35,374 bases of DNA from a virus, in the IMG/VR virus record IMGVR_UViG_3300029908_000092, positions 1-35,374 of that record. The stretch is one strand, 5' to 3'. Below the pieces are notes generated by a model, which ran no database searches, had not been told where the DNA came from, and was given only the letters and a program-made list of their open reading frames with translations. The position numbers and the translations under genes are program-made. The first letter of the stretch is position 1. The number at the start of each line of letters is the position of its first letter. Below are positions 13,679 through 21,490 of the stretch, in pieces.

Positions 13679-15184
13679 ACGAATTACCTTGATTTCTGAG
13701 CCAGATTCCCTATAGTAAAGAATTCTATCTTCTAGATGTTTTTTCATCAAAAACACGTCAGAAGCTGCGAAATCCCATATAGTGCATTTATCCTTGGGCA
13801 AACATTTGTTATGCCAAGGATTTTGGGTTCCCAGGCGTACGCTTCGCCCGATAGCACCTTGTTTGGTTTTGATCTCTGATGCTCCGCCCACCCAATTAAC
13901 CGTGTTAGCCATCGGATAGATGTTGGTGCCAGTGCTTATGCAGGATGTGCCAATAAGGACTTGGACTTCATTTTTATTGAATTTTTCTACACTTTCAGCA
14001 GGATCTACTTTCTGTAACCCAAGCTCTGCTAATCGCTCAGGTTTCGATTCACTGTGTGCATATGTCGTCGATACTTTGAGTAGTTTCATAAGCATGCTTA
14101 TTTGACTTAATTCCTCAACAAGTATCAATGTTTGTCTTTGGTATGTCATCGCCTCTGCGTTGGCTAATTTCGCTATGAAAGCTGCTATGTTCTTGTTTCC
14201 AAGATGATGTATACGTTTCATCTCTAATGCATCCGGTGTCATATAGTTCGGATTGCTAGATTCTAGCAGAACGATCTTGTAGTCGTGAGGACAGATATAG
14301 CCACCCCCCACGGCCTCTTGAGTGGAAAGCGTGTGAACAGTCTTTCCGATAATACTTTGTAAAAGTTTCTCAGAACCGTCACCACGCGTTTGTGTTCCGC
14401 TGCAGAAGAGTCGATATGGAACGTTGGCGAAGACGCCATGACAGACATTTTCTAGCGTTTCCGCACCCCACTGATGGGATTCGTCAACTAATATCATTTC
14501 CATATTACTAAAAAATTCCCATTCGGGCGATCCCATCTTTAAATTAGCAAGACTATCGCCAATACATACGGTAAATTTCTTATTTAAGACCTTTTTTCCA
14601 TCTCCAAAGCGTCCTACGACACCTTTTCCTAAATATTTATCAAAATTATTTAATAATTCATTGAAAATACTTCTAGAAGGTGCTACAATTGCGGTTTTGA
14701 ATCCTGTTTCTCTGCAAAGTTTAAGTAAAATTGCAGATTTTCCTGCTCCGGTACACAACTGCACGTTGCCATGTTTTATTTCTAAAAGTTTTTTCCAACT
14801 CTCCTCTTGATAAGGATGTAATGTGAACGGCAGTGGTTTTGCCCAAGCCACCTTCTTTGGCTTTGGATAATTTATTGTGTTATTGATTTCCAAACAATTT
14901 AAATTTTCTGCAGCCAAATAAGGGAGAGAGCCGGGTCTTACGAATGTTCTTAAGCCTTCTTCTTCAAAAATTAATGTGTTATGGACCAATGATTTCAATT
15001 CCTTAGAGCGAGTTTCCCAAGCATCTGCATTTTTAGCACGCAACCATTTATTAGCGCCGTGTCGTTTAAGTTGATGTTGAGCAGCCGTATTGGTATAACT
15101 TAAAGTTTTTTTCAAATAGGCCATTTCTTCGGGTGTCGATTCCACGATAAAGGCCTTAGTAGGTGATTCTATGTTAAACTTCAT
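13670..15184 (-). CDS. UvsW-like SF2 DNA helicase
   Basis: The protein has 504 residues from the ATG at 15182-15184; a reading three codons longer would need TTG. Motifs: Q-like LHPYQEESW (122-130), Walker A CTGAGKSA (144-151), DESH box (234-237), SGTQTRGDG motif III (near 262) and QGAIGRSVRLG motif VI in the C-terminal half. An N-terminal domain of about 110 residues precedes the core, as in UvsW. Such helicases unwind branched DNA, including R-loops and recombination intermediates, and help switch from origin- to recombination-dependent replication. No Shine-Dalgarno site is present; a TTGACT-17-TATACT promoter predicts a transcript starting two bases before the ATG. Confidence 0.9.
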   Translation of the reverse strand: MKFNIESPTKAFIVESTPEEMAYLKKTLSYTNTAAQHQLKRHGANKWLRAKNADAWETRSKELKSLVHNTLIFEEEGLRTFVRPGSLPYLAAENLNCLEINNTINYPKPKKVAWAKPLPFTLHPYQEESWKKLLEIKHGNVQLCTGAGKSAILLKLCRETGFKTAIVAPSRSIFNELLNNFDKYLGKGVVGRFGDGKKVLNKKFTVCIGDSLANLKMGSPEWEFFSNMEMILVDESHQWGAETLENVCHGVFANVPYRLFCSGTQTRGDGSEKLLQSIIGKTVHTLSTQEAVGGGYICPHDYKIVLLESSNPNYMTPDALEMKRIHHLGNKNIAAFIAKLANAEAMTYQRQTLILVEELSQISMLMKLLKVSTTYAHSESKPERLAELGLQKVDPAESVEKFNKNEVQVLIGTSCISTGTNIYPMANTVNWVGGASEIKTKQGAIGRSVRLGTQNPWHNKCLPKDKCTIWDFAASDVFLMKKHLEDRILYYRESGSEIKVIRLK

Positions 15185-15192
15185 GAAACACA

Positions 15193-15221
15193 AGTATATC
15201 GCAATAATTAATTATAGTCAA
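15193..15221 (-). promoter_or_regulatory. Leftward promoter TTGACT-17-TATACT
   Basis: The minus strand has -35 TTGACT (15216-15221), a 17-bp spacer and -10 TATACT (15193-15198). It is close to the sigma-70 consensus. The predicted start is 15186, two bases before the helicase ATG, with no room for a ribosome binding site. It is back to back with the groEL promoter region. Confidence 0.65.
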
Positions 15222-15225
15222 GAAT

Positions 15226-15254
15226 GTGATATAAGTTAATTATATAGGTATGAT
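15226..15254 (+). promoter_or_regulatory. Rightward promoter region for groEL
   Basis: Two overlapping candidates are present. One is the extended -10 GTGATATAAG with TATAAG at 15230-15235, which predicts a start near 15242 and a 46-nt leader. The other is GTGATA (15226-15231), a 17-bp spacer and TATGAT (15249-15254), which predicts a start near 15261. Both keep the strong AGGAGA site at 15278-15283. They cannot be told apart from sequence. Confidence 0.5.
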
Positions 15255-15287
15255 GTAAAAGTAAGCAATGAGTTTACAGGAGAAAAA

Positions 15288-17057
15288 ATGGCCCATCGTA
15301 AAGCAAAAACTGCCCCAAAAATCTTTGTATCAAATCAAGACACACTAAAAAAGATAATTTTAAAGACTCTAAAAGATGCTTCTACGATTGTATCTTCAAC
15401 ACTTGGGCCAGGGGGTCGCAACTGTCTAATCGAAAGTGATTTTCCAGGTTTGCCAAACAAAAACACCAAAGACGGAGTTACAGTGTTGAAATCATTAGGA
15501 TCTGTGGATTCATATGAGCACCTAATCCTTGAACAGGTCCGTGACGCTGCCATGCGAACCGCCAGTGAAGCTGGAGATGGTACTACCACAGCTACATTGC
15601 TGTCTTACAATATCGTAGAACAGCTATATGAGTTTTGCGAGAATAATCGCAAATACAGCCCTCAAAAGGCTGCTCGACACATTTCTAAGGTTACAAGAGA
15701 AATTTTAGTCCCCTATATTCGATCACGAAGCATAAAAATTGGAGAAGATAACAAAGAAATGCTAAAGATGGTCGCCAAAATCAGCGCTAACGGAGACCAG
15801 GACATGGCTGACGCTGTAATTAAGGCGTTTGAAGAAATCGGTTATGGAGATGCTTCACACGTCACCATTCGCGAATTGAGCGGGCCACAGGGCTATAAAG
15901 TAGAACGAATCGATGGATTCCCCATTCCAATGGGATACGAGGACAGCATTGGTAAATTTCACACGGCTTTCATAAACGACCAAGCAAATCAGCGTTGTTT
16001 CTTGGAAAAACCCCTTTTCTTACTTTATGATGGTCAAATCAACGATATGATGTCGGTTGCAGACCTTTTAAACAAAGTTGGCCAGGAATATGTCAATGGG
16101 AATGCTGATTTCAAAAATATCGTGATTTTTGCCCATGGATTCAGCGAAAATGTCCTTACAGCTCTAGCTTTCAACTTTGCAGATCCAAATACAATCAATG
16201 TGGTTCCCATGGTTACTCCCATGAGCCAATTTATCAATAGTCAATTGCATTTCTTGCAAGATTTATCTGCTTTTACTGGTGCCAGAATGTTCGGTTTTAA
16301 AGATCAAATAGGAACTGCGACGCCAGCTGATCTTGGCTCTGGTATGGAAAACTTTGAATGTTATCGATTTCGATCAACCGTTATAGGCGATCCAGATCCC
16401 ACAAATATTGAAGTTCGAGCGGATGATCTTAAGAAAATGAAAGACAATGCCGAAAGTCAGGCCGAAAAGATCTTTTTAGAAGAACGTATCGGTAAAATCA
16501 CCAATGGTATTGCAAAATTGACCATTTTTGGTGGTTCTAACGGAGAACTTAAAGAAGCTCACGATCGTTGTGAGGACGCTGTTTGTGCGGTTCGTAGCGC
16601 TATTACCCATGGAGCCCTTCCTGGTGGATGCAGAATAGCCATCGATATGGCTGTAAAACTTCTTCAGGATTTTCCTGCAGGTGATCCAGCACGAGATGTG
16701 CTATTTCCCGCCCTATTGTCATTGCCTACCAAACTGTTGGATAATGCCGGTTATTCTAAGGAAGAAATTGAGTCTACATTAGCAAAACTTGTCTCGGAAC
16801 CAGAATCTGTTTATGATGTTGAAAATGCAGTATTCGGAAAAGCCGAAGATTTAGGCTTGTTTGATGCAGCTAAAGCTGTTGAAGAATCTTTAAGTAATGC
16901 TGTTAGTATAGCAACCATTTTGGGAACTATGGGCGGCTTAATTTGTCATCCTCGTGATGGAGAATTTGAACGCTCTGAGGCTAGAGCAGATTCTGAGTTT
17001 ATGAAAAATGTGGAAAATCCGTTGGCAAATGTCAACGAGGCAAATTTACGCGGTTGA
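15288..17057 (+). CDS. groEL: GroEL-like group I chaperonin
   Basis: The protein has 589 residues against about 548 for bacterial GroEL. Signature elements are TLGPGG (38-43), KDGVTVLKS (61-69), GDGTTT (96-101, with the Asp87 equivalent at 97) and EDAV in the second equatorial part, with the ATPase Asp398 equivalent at 430. HGALPGGCRIA follows as in the family. The nucleotide-binding residues are therefore present and it should hydrolyse ATP. The C-terminus lacks the GGM repeats of host GroEL. Phages carry chaperonins to fold capsid proteins; its place upstream of terminase and portal fits. AGGAG lies 5 nt before the ATG. Confidence 0.95.
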   Translation: MAHRKAKTAPKIFVSNQDTLKKIILKTLKDASTIVSSTLGPGGRNCLIESDFPGLPNKNTKDGVTVLKSLGSVDSYEHLILEQVRDAAMRTASEAGDGTTTATLLSYNIVEQLYEFCENNRKYSPQKAARHISKVTREILVPYIRSRSIKIGEDNKEMLKMVAKISANGDQDMADAVIKAFEEIGYGDASHVTIRELSGPQGYKVERIDGFPIPMGYEDSIGKFHTAFINDQANQRCFLEKPLFLLYDGQINDMMSVADLLNKVGQEYVNGNADFKNIVIFAHGFSENVLTALAFNFADPNTINVVPMVTPMSQFINSQLHFLQDLSAFTGARMFGFKDQIGTATPADLGSGMENFECYRFRSTVIGDPDPTNIEVRADDLKKMKDNAESQAEKIFLEERIGKITNGIAKLTIFGGSNGELKEAHDRCEDAVCAVRSAITHGALPGGCRIAIDMAVKLLQDFPAGDPARDVLFPALLSLPTKLLDNAGYSKEEIESTLAKLVSEPESVYDVENAVFGKAEDLGLFDAAKAVEESLSNAVSIATILGTMGGLICHPRDGEFERSEARADSEFMKNVENPLANVNEANLRG

Positions 17058-17064
17058 GAATAAA

Positions 17065-18924
17065 ATGAATTTTAAAGATTTAGCTGAGGATCAAAAGCGA
17101 GAAGTCGCCAAGTTGATGTTTCAACCTCTTAACTCTCCCGACGATCTTAAAGATTGGGTAATGTTTTACCTAGGCCTTGACATGCCTATTGGCATAGTTG
17201 ATCCCGATAGTACTTCCAGCCCAATCGATGCCATGTGGGAAATCTACAATGCTGTAAAAAACAATGATGAAGATGCTAAAAGCAAGTTCATCATGTTAAG
17301 TTGCCGATCTGGATATAAAACACTCAGCTCATCCATACTAGAGACTCTATTAATGGTGCATTTTAAAATCACCATCGGGCATATGGCTTCTATCAAGGAA
17401 CAAAGCTCCATTGCAATTGGCTATATAAACTATTTCTTTCTAAAACTAGAACCTCTTCTCACAGTTGCCGGCTGGATCAATAAATCACAGAATAAAAGTC
17501 AAATTGAATTTCAAACTCCCGAAGGAGAGTCTGTATATATTAAAGTGGTAGTTTGTACCGCTGCCGGTGCAAATTCATTACATACTAACCTTTTCTTTAT
17601 CGACGAAGTAGATTTGATTAACAATATTCTGGCCTACGAGGAAAGCTCTAAAATTCCAGTATATTCAAAGGGCAGATATCCCATCACTGTACGATTAAGC
17701 ACTCGTAAATTTGCCTTCGGCCTTATGGCAAAAGCCGTAGAAGATGCGGAAGTTAAAAATCATAAATTATTACGTTGGAATATCATAGACATTGCTGAAA
17801 AATGTCCTACGGATAGACACTTGCCCGATATGCCTAAAGTAGATCGTTATGTTGCGAAGGGCTTGCCCTTAAGACAAATTTCTCCAGAAGAATATGATGT
17901 ATTGGTAGATATCGAAAAAAAGAAGTGGGAACTTCTAAAAGATGTTCACGCCGGCTGTGCCAGTTGCAAGCTATTACCGGTATGTAAAACTAGACTAGCT
18001 GATAGACCAGATAATCATGTTGGCGGCCTCTATAGACCTATCAAATCCATAATTGGGGATTTTGAAGACGGAACCAACGACATGAATGAAGCCCAGCTTA
18101 TGTGCTGGAGACCCTCCGCAAAAGGCCTAGTTTATCCCAGATTTGAATCCTCCAAAGAAAAGGGTAATTTAATCACACCCGAACAGGCATATGAAACCAT
18201 TGTTGGGGTTAAAAAAGAAAAAGCAAACGAATTAGATCTTCTTTTGGCCATGAAAAACGCTGGCGTTAGATTTATTGCCGGCGTTGACTGGGGCTACACC
18301 CATGATTTCGTCATAGTTATATTTGCGATGCTAGCTAGTGGTGAAGTATGGGTTATGGACTGTTTCTCTCAGGCTGGACTCGAATTCGTTGATCAATTAG
18401 AAGTCGCCAAAGGGTATAGAGATAAATACGGACCTGAAAAATGGTTTTGTGACCAAGCTATGCCATCCAGCTGCGTTTCCTTTACCAAGAATGGTATGAG
18501 ATCACCCAAATTCACGAAAGATGTTATGGGAGGCATTGAGGCGCTACGTTCAAAGATAGTAGATGCCTTCGGTAGACGCTGGCTTAAAGTACTTCATACA
18601 GATGCTAATCAAAAGGTAGTAAACACATTCATAAAGCATTATTTTCAATTGGATAGTCAGGGTAATCCCACGATGTCTCCAGATGATACTCCAGGTATTG
18701 CCGACCAAGCGGACGCCATGCGGTATATAGCTCAAAATATGTTTCCTGTTAAGGGAACACAGAAACCTTTGGCAGTTTGGCCTGAAAAAGAGGGAGATAA
18801 GCCCAAAGATACTGCCTCGGAGGCTTTGATGAAAGAAGAATTAGCCAGATTAACGGCAGGAAGCGGTAGCGCCGTCAATACTATTAATTCTGGGAAAAAA
18901 GGTGGCTTTTATTGGTCTATGTGA
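17065..18924 (+). CDS. Terminase large subunit (DNA packaging ATPase-nuclease)
   Basis: The protein has 619 residues from the ATG at 17065, 8 bp after the groEL stop; an upstream ATG would overlap groEL by 50 bp and is unlikely. The ATPase domain has a Walker A-like SCRSGYKT (79-86) and Walker B LFFIDEVD (176-183). The RNase H-like nuclease domain has GVDWGYTHDF (Asp408) and a C-terminal ADQADAMRY (Asp547, Asp550). Between the domains lies a Cys cluster C298-x2-C301-x5-C307 with C347 further on, which may bind zinc and is unusual for terminases. It powers DNA entry through the portal and cuts the concatemer. A weak Shine-Dalgarno (TTGAGAA) precedes it. Confidence 0.9.
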   Translation: MNFKDLAEDQKREVAKLMFQPLNSPDDLKDWVMFYLGLDMPIGIVDPDSTSSPIDAMWEIYNAVKNNDEDAKSKFIMLSCRSGYKTLSSSILETLLMVHFKITIGHMASIKEQSSIAIGYINYFFLKLEPLLTVAGWINKSQNKSQIEFQTPEGESVYIKVVVCTAAGANSLHTNLFFIDEVDLINNILAYEESSKIPVYSKGRYPITVRLSTRKFAFGLMAKAVEDAEVKNHKLLRWNIIDIAEKCPTDRHLPDMPKVDRYVAKGLPLRQISPEEYDVLVDIEKKKWELLKDVHAGCASCKLLPVCKTRLADRPDNHVGGLYRPIKSIIGDFEDGTNDMNEAQLMCWRPSAKGLVYPRFESSKEKGNLITPEQAYETIVGVKKEKANELDLLLAMKNAGVRFIAGVDWGYTHDFVIVIFAMLASGEVWVMDCFSQAGLEFVDQLEVAKGYRDKYGPEKWFCDQAMPSSCVSFTKNGMRSPKFTKDVMGGIEALRSKIVDAFGRRWLKVLHTDANQKVVNTFIKHYFQLDSQGNPTMSPDDTPGIADQADAMRYIAQNMFPVKGTQKPLAVWPEKEGDKPKDTASEALMKEELARLTAGSGSAVNTINSGKKGGFYWSM

Positions 18925-18930
18925 TACAAT
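18922..18930 (+). promoter_or_regulatory. Candidate extended -10 promoter (TGATACAAT)
   Basis: TGATACAAT overlaps the terminase stop codon. The predicted start is 18937, three bases before the ATG of the GIY-YIG gene, which has no Shine-Dalgarno site. No clear -35 is seen. Confidence 0.4.
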
Positions 18931-18939
18931 CTTATTAAT

Positions 18940-19755
18940 ATGATTGGTTATATATATAAAATCACAAATACGATAAATGGCAAGATTTACATAGGACAGA
19001 CTGTTCGTTCTGTGACTCAAAGGTTCAAAGAACATTTTCATCCATCTAGTGGATCTAGATATTTAGCTAGATCGATAAAGAAATATGGAAAAGAATCCTT
19101 CATATTAACAATTTTAGAAACTGTCCAGTATGATGATAAACATCAGCTGATTGACAAATTAAATGAATTAGAAATAAAATATATAAATGAAAACAATAGT
19201 TTATGTCCAAATGGTTACAATGGACTTGCCGGTGGAACCAACACAATCGGAAGAGCTTGGTCTGGAAAGATGTCGCCACAAAGTGTTTTAATTAGAGCAC
19301 AAAAACATAAAAAATCTATAATTTGTAATGAAACTAAACAGATATGGCCTTCCATAAAAGAATGTGCAGAGAGTTTTAATACAAAACCAGAATGCATACA
19401 CCGCGTATTGAGAGGTATCAGGAAGCATTTTAGAAATCTTTCCTTTTCCTATTTTAATAGCAATTCTATAAAATTCTCAAAGGAAGCAAAAACAAAAATT
19501 TCTAAAGCTACTAAAAACCGATCGAAAATGGTATACAAGAAATTAACAGAAGAGCAGATAAATAGGATGAAAACTCCAATTATTTGTAATGAGACAGGGA
19601 TAAAATATGATTCTTTAACTCAAGCGGCAAAACAGTTAAATTTATCTATATCAAAAATTAGTTTAGTTCTAAAGGGTAAGCGTAAACATCACAAAGGATT
19701 CACATTCTCTTTATTTTGCAAGCAATCTTTAGTAGGATACCATAAAGAGGTCTAA
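18940..19755 (+). CDS. GIY-YIG homing endonuclease with repeated NUMOD-type DNA-binding modules
   Basis: The protein has 271 residues. The catalytic domain starts with YIYKITNTINGKIYIGQT, the GIY-YIG motif pair, followed by a conserved Arg region (RFKEHF) and NELEIKYI with the catalytic Glu (near 78). Two copies of a module beginning with IICNET (about residues 127-170 and 210-255) resemble NUMOD1-like helix-turn-helix elements that contact DNA. Such genes are selfish and home into unoccupied alleles. It sits between terminase and the next structural gene, separated by 15 and 2 bp. It is AT-rich and does not share the codon pattern of its neighbours. Confidence 0.9.
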   Translation: MIGYIYKITNTINGKIYIGQTVRSVTQRFKEHFHPSSGSRYLARSIKKYGKESFILTILETVQYDDKHQLIDKLNELEIKYINENNSLCPNGYNGLAGGTNTIGRAWSGKMSPQSVLIRAQKHKKSIICNETKQIWPSIKECAESFNTKPECIHRVLRGIRKHFRNLSFSYFNSNSIKFSKEAKTKISKATKNRSKMVYKKLTEEQINRMKTPIICNETGIKYDSLTQAAKQLNLSISKISLVLKGKRKHHKGFTFSLFCKQSLVGYHKEV

Positions 19756-19757
19756 TA

Positions 19758-21461
19758 ATGAGTAATTTCAGCTTTTCATTCTATTTAAACGCTTATTCTG
19801 ATAATAATCCATCAAACGCGCCTTCCATGAACAATTTCAAATGGATTAGGAATATCAATAGTTTACCTGTAAATAACCCTACTAGTGTGGCCTTTCAATT
19901 GGCCTCTGGTGAGTCTAGAACACTTTTTAGTGGAATGAGAACGCTTTCTCAAGATAATACAACACAGTACTCTATTGCATTAAAGCCTTTTACTTCAAAT
20001 ACTTATGTTTTGGCAGCTACTTCTGGAACTCTTCCCAACTTTAGAACCCCGCGCGTAGTCGGTTCAGATGCCACTACACAAGTAAATGTAACAACTAATG
20101 GTCCAGTAGCCACATTTACATCCGCAGCACCCACATTTGCCTCATTTGCTGGTCAAGTACCTGGAATGATTAGTCCTATCGTTATAACTGCTGTGAATTC
20201 AGGAACTGTAGGCAATTCAGTAGTTCTAACTGGTGATGGAAGCTCAACCATATCTGCTTTGATTTCCACATGGAATACCTCTAATCCATCGAATACGATC
20301 GCTCTAACCACTGGCAACGGGGCACAAATACCAAATAGCACAGGTGTAGCGGCGAGCTACACGGGCACTATTTCTGGAACTGCGACTCCTGTAACAATTA
20401 CAGCAAATTCTGTCGGCATAGGTGGAAATTCCGTATTGTTAGTCGGGGATGGCACTTCAGATATAGCGGCATTGATAGCAGCCTGGAACACAGCGAATCC
20501 ATCAAATATGATTACTCTTAGTTCTGGAGATGGAACTCAAGTTCCAAGTGCTGGGACATTTGCACACTATACCGGAGTTCCTACCGGTACAACTAGCTCT
20601 GTAACCATTACAGCAAATGTTGCTGGAACTAATGGAAATTCCGTATTGTTAGTCGGGGATGGCACTTCAGACATAGACACTTTAATTGCTAATTGGAATA
20701 TCAATAATTCGTCCAATACCGTATCTTTAACTTCAGGAAGTGGAACTCAAGTTCCTAGCGCATTGGCCGTAATTACACTGGGTTCTGGTACAAATCCCGC
20801 AACGGCAGCTTTATCCGGCGGTGTAGCATCTAACACAATAGCTCTGTCGGGTGGTTCCGCTCCGACTGCCTTCAATTTAATTTCTGGCGGTGTCCAAGTT
20901 GGAGACTACGTAAGAATTGGCAATGATTTAAATTCCTCTCTAAATGTATTTTCACAAAATAATTGGGGCGAATTTCAAATTATAGCCCTGACGGCTACCA
21001 GCTTCAGCATAAATAATGGCATAGCTGTTACGGAAGGTCCTATTACTCTTGGTTCAGATTTTGCAAATCAAATTTCTATCTATAGTGCTTTGAGTGTCCA
21101 AATAGGAGATACGTTAGAAATTACTGGTGGTTTTTCTCCGGTAACCCAGGGTTCGTATTCCATTACTGATGTTGCTGCAAATTTCCTAGAATTTTACAGT
21201 ACCAATGTTCTTCCGCAAGAAAGTAATATATTGACTGAAGCCATCGCCATTTACTCTCTCGCTAAGAAATTCATATACTTGGAAGCAGATCAAGAATGTG
21301 CTATAACTATCAATGGTTTAGCTGCAGGAAGTATCAAGCCATTCATTATTGGTACATCGACATGTCCGGGTGTATTTGTTAGAACTGATACTATTTTTTC
21401 AATCGCTCTTGTAAATAGCAGTCTAACAACGGCAAATCTATTTTTGGCCACTGTAGAATAA
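19758..21461 (+). CDS. Virion structural protein with three internal repeats
   Basis: The protein has 567 residues, rich in Ser, Thr, Gly and Asn and probably all beta. Residues about 138-340 hold three copies of a repeat of about 70 residues, each with the core GNSVLLVGDGTSDI (or a variant), an IAAWNTANPSN-type helix, and a GxGTQVPSA end. Repeats 2 and 3 share 39 identical bases. Similar glycine- and asparagine-rich beta repeats are seen in sheath, baseplate and head-decoration proteins of tailed phages. I cannot assign which virion part it forms. AGAGG lies 7 nt before the ATG. Its position between terminase and portal suggests a head or neck role. Confidence 0.7.
   Translation: MSNFSFSFYLNAYSDNNPSNAPSMNNFKWIRNINSLPVNNPTSVAFQLASGESRTLFSGMRTLSQDNTTQYSIALKPFTSNTYVLAATSGTLPNFRTPRVVGSDATTQVNVTTNGPVATFTSAAPTFASFAGQVPGMISPIVITAVNSGTVGNSVVLTGDGSSTISALISTWNTSNPSNTIALTTGNGAQIPNSTGVAASYTGTISGTATPVTITANSVGIGGNSVLLVGDGTSDIAALIAAWNTANPSNMITLSSGDGTQVPSAGTFAHYTGVPTGTTSSVTITANVAGTNGNSVLLVGDGTSDIDTLIANWNINNSSNTVSLTSGSGTQVPSALAVITLGSGTNPATAALSGGVASNTIALSGGSAPTAFNLISGGVQVGDYVRIGNDLNSSLNVFSQNNWGEFQIIALTATSFSINNGIAVTEGPITLGSDFANQISIYSALSVQIGDTLEITGGFSPVTQGSYSITDVAANFLEFYSTNVLPQESNILTEAIAIYSLAKKFIYLEADQECAITINGLAAGSIKPFIIGTSTCPGVFVRTDTIFSIALVNSSLTTANLFLATVE
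20423..20461 (+). repeat. Direct repeat, copy 1 (39 bp) inside the structural gene
   Basis: These 39 bases are identical to 20633-20671, 210 bp downstream. They encode the core of protein repeats 2 and 3. The near-perfect identity at DNA level suggests recent duplication or gene conversion. Confidence 0.9.
20633..20671 (+). repeat. Direct repeat, copy 2 (39 bp)
   Basis: Identical to 20423-20461. The offset of 210 bp equals exactly 70 codons, so the repeats stay in frame and could change copy number by slippage or recombination. Confidence 0.9.
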
Positions 21462-21469
21462 GCTTTTAG

Positions 21470-21478
21470 TGATATAAG
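21470..21478 (+). promoter_or_regulatory. Candidate extended -10 element (TGATATAAG) before the portal gene
   Basis: The sequence GTGATATAAG matches the groEL upstream element. The predicted start is 21485, six bases before the portal ATG, which would remove the AGGGG at 21480-21484. The two signals conflict, so either the start is elsewhere or the match is chance. Confidence 0.3.
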
Positions 21479-21490
21479 CAGGGGTATACC

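Noticed and set aside
17008-17064. Longer terminase start overlapping groEL
   Set aside because: The extra 19 residues would overlap groEL by 50 bp. The ATG at 17065 lies just after the groEL stop and gives a normal N-terminus.
19645-19654. TGATATAGATA on the minus strand within the GIY-YIG gene
   Set aside because: It matches the promoter element but faces antisense inside a coding region with no gene start downstream, so it is probably chance.
20171-20770. CRISPR-like repeat array
   Set aside because: Repeats are in frame within a structural gene, spaced by 210 bp, with diverged copies, so they are protein repeats.
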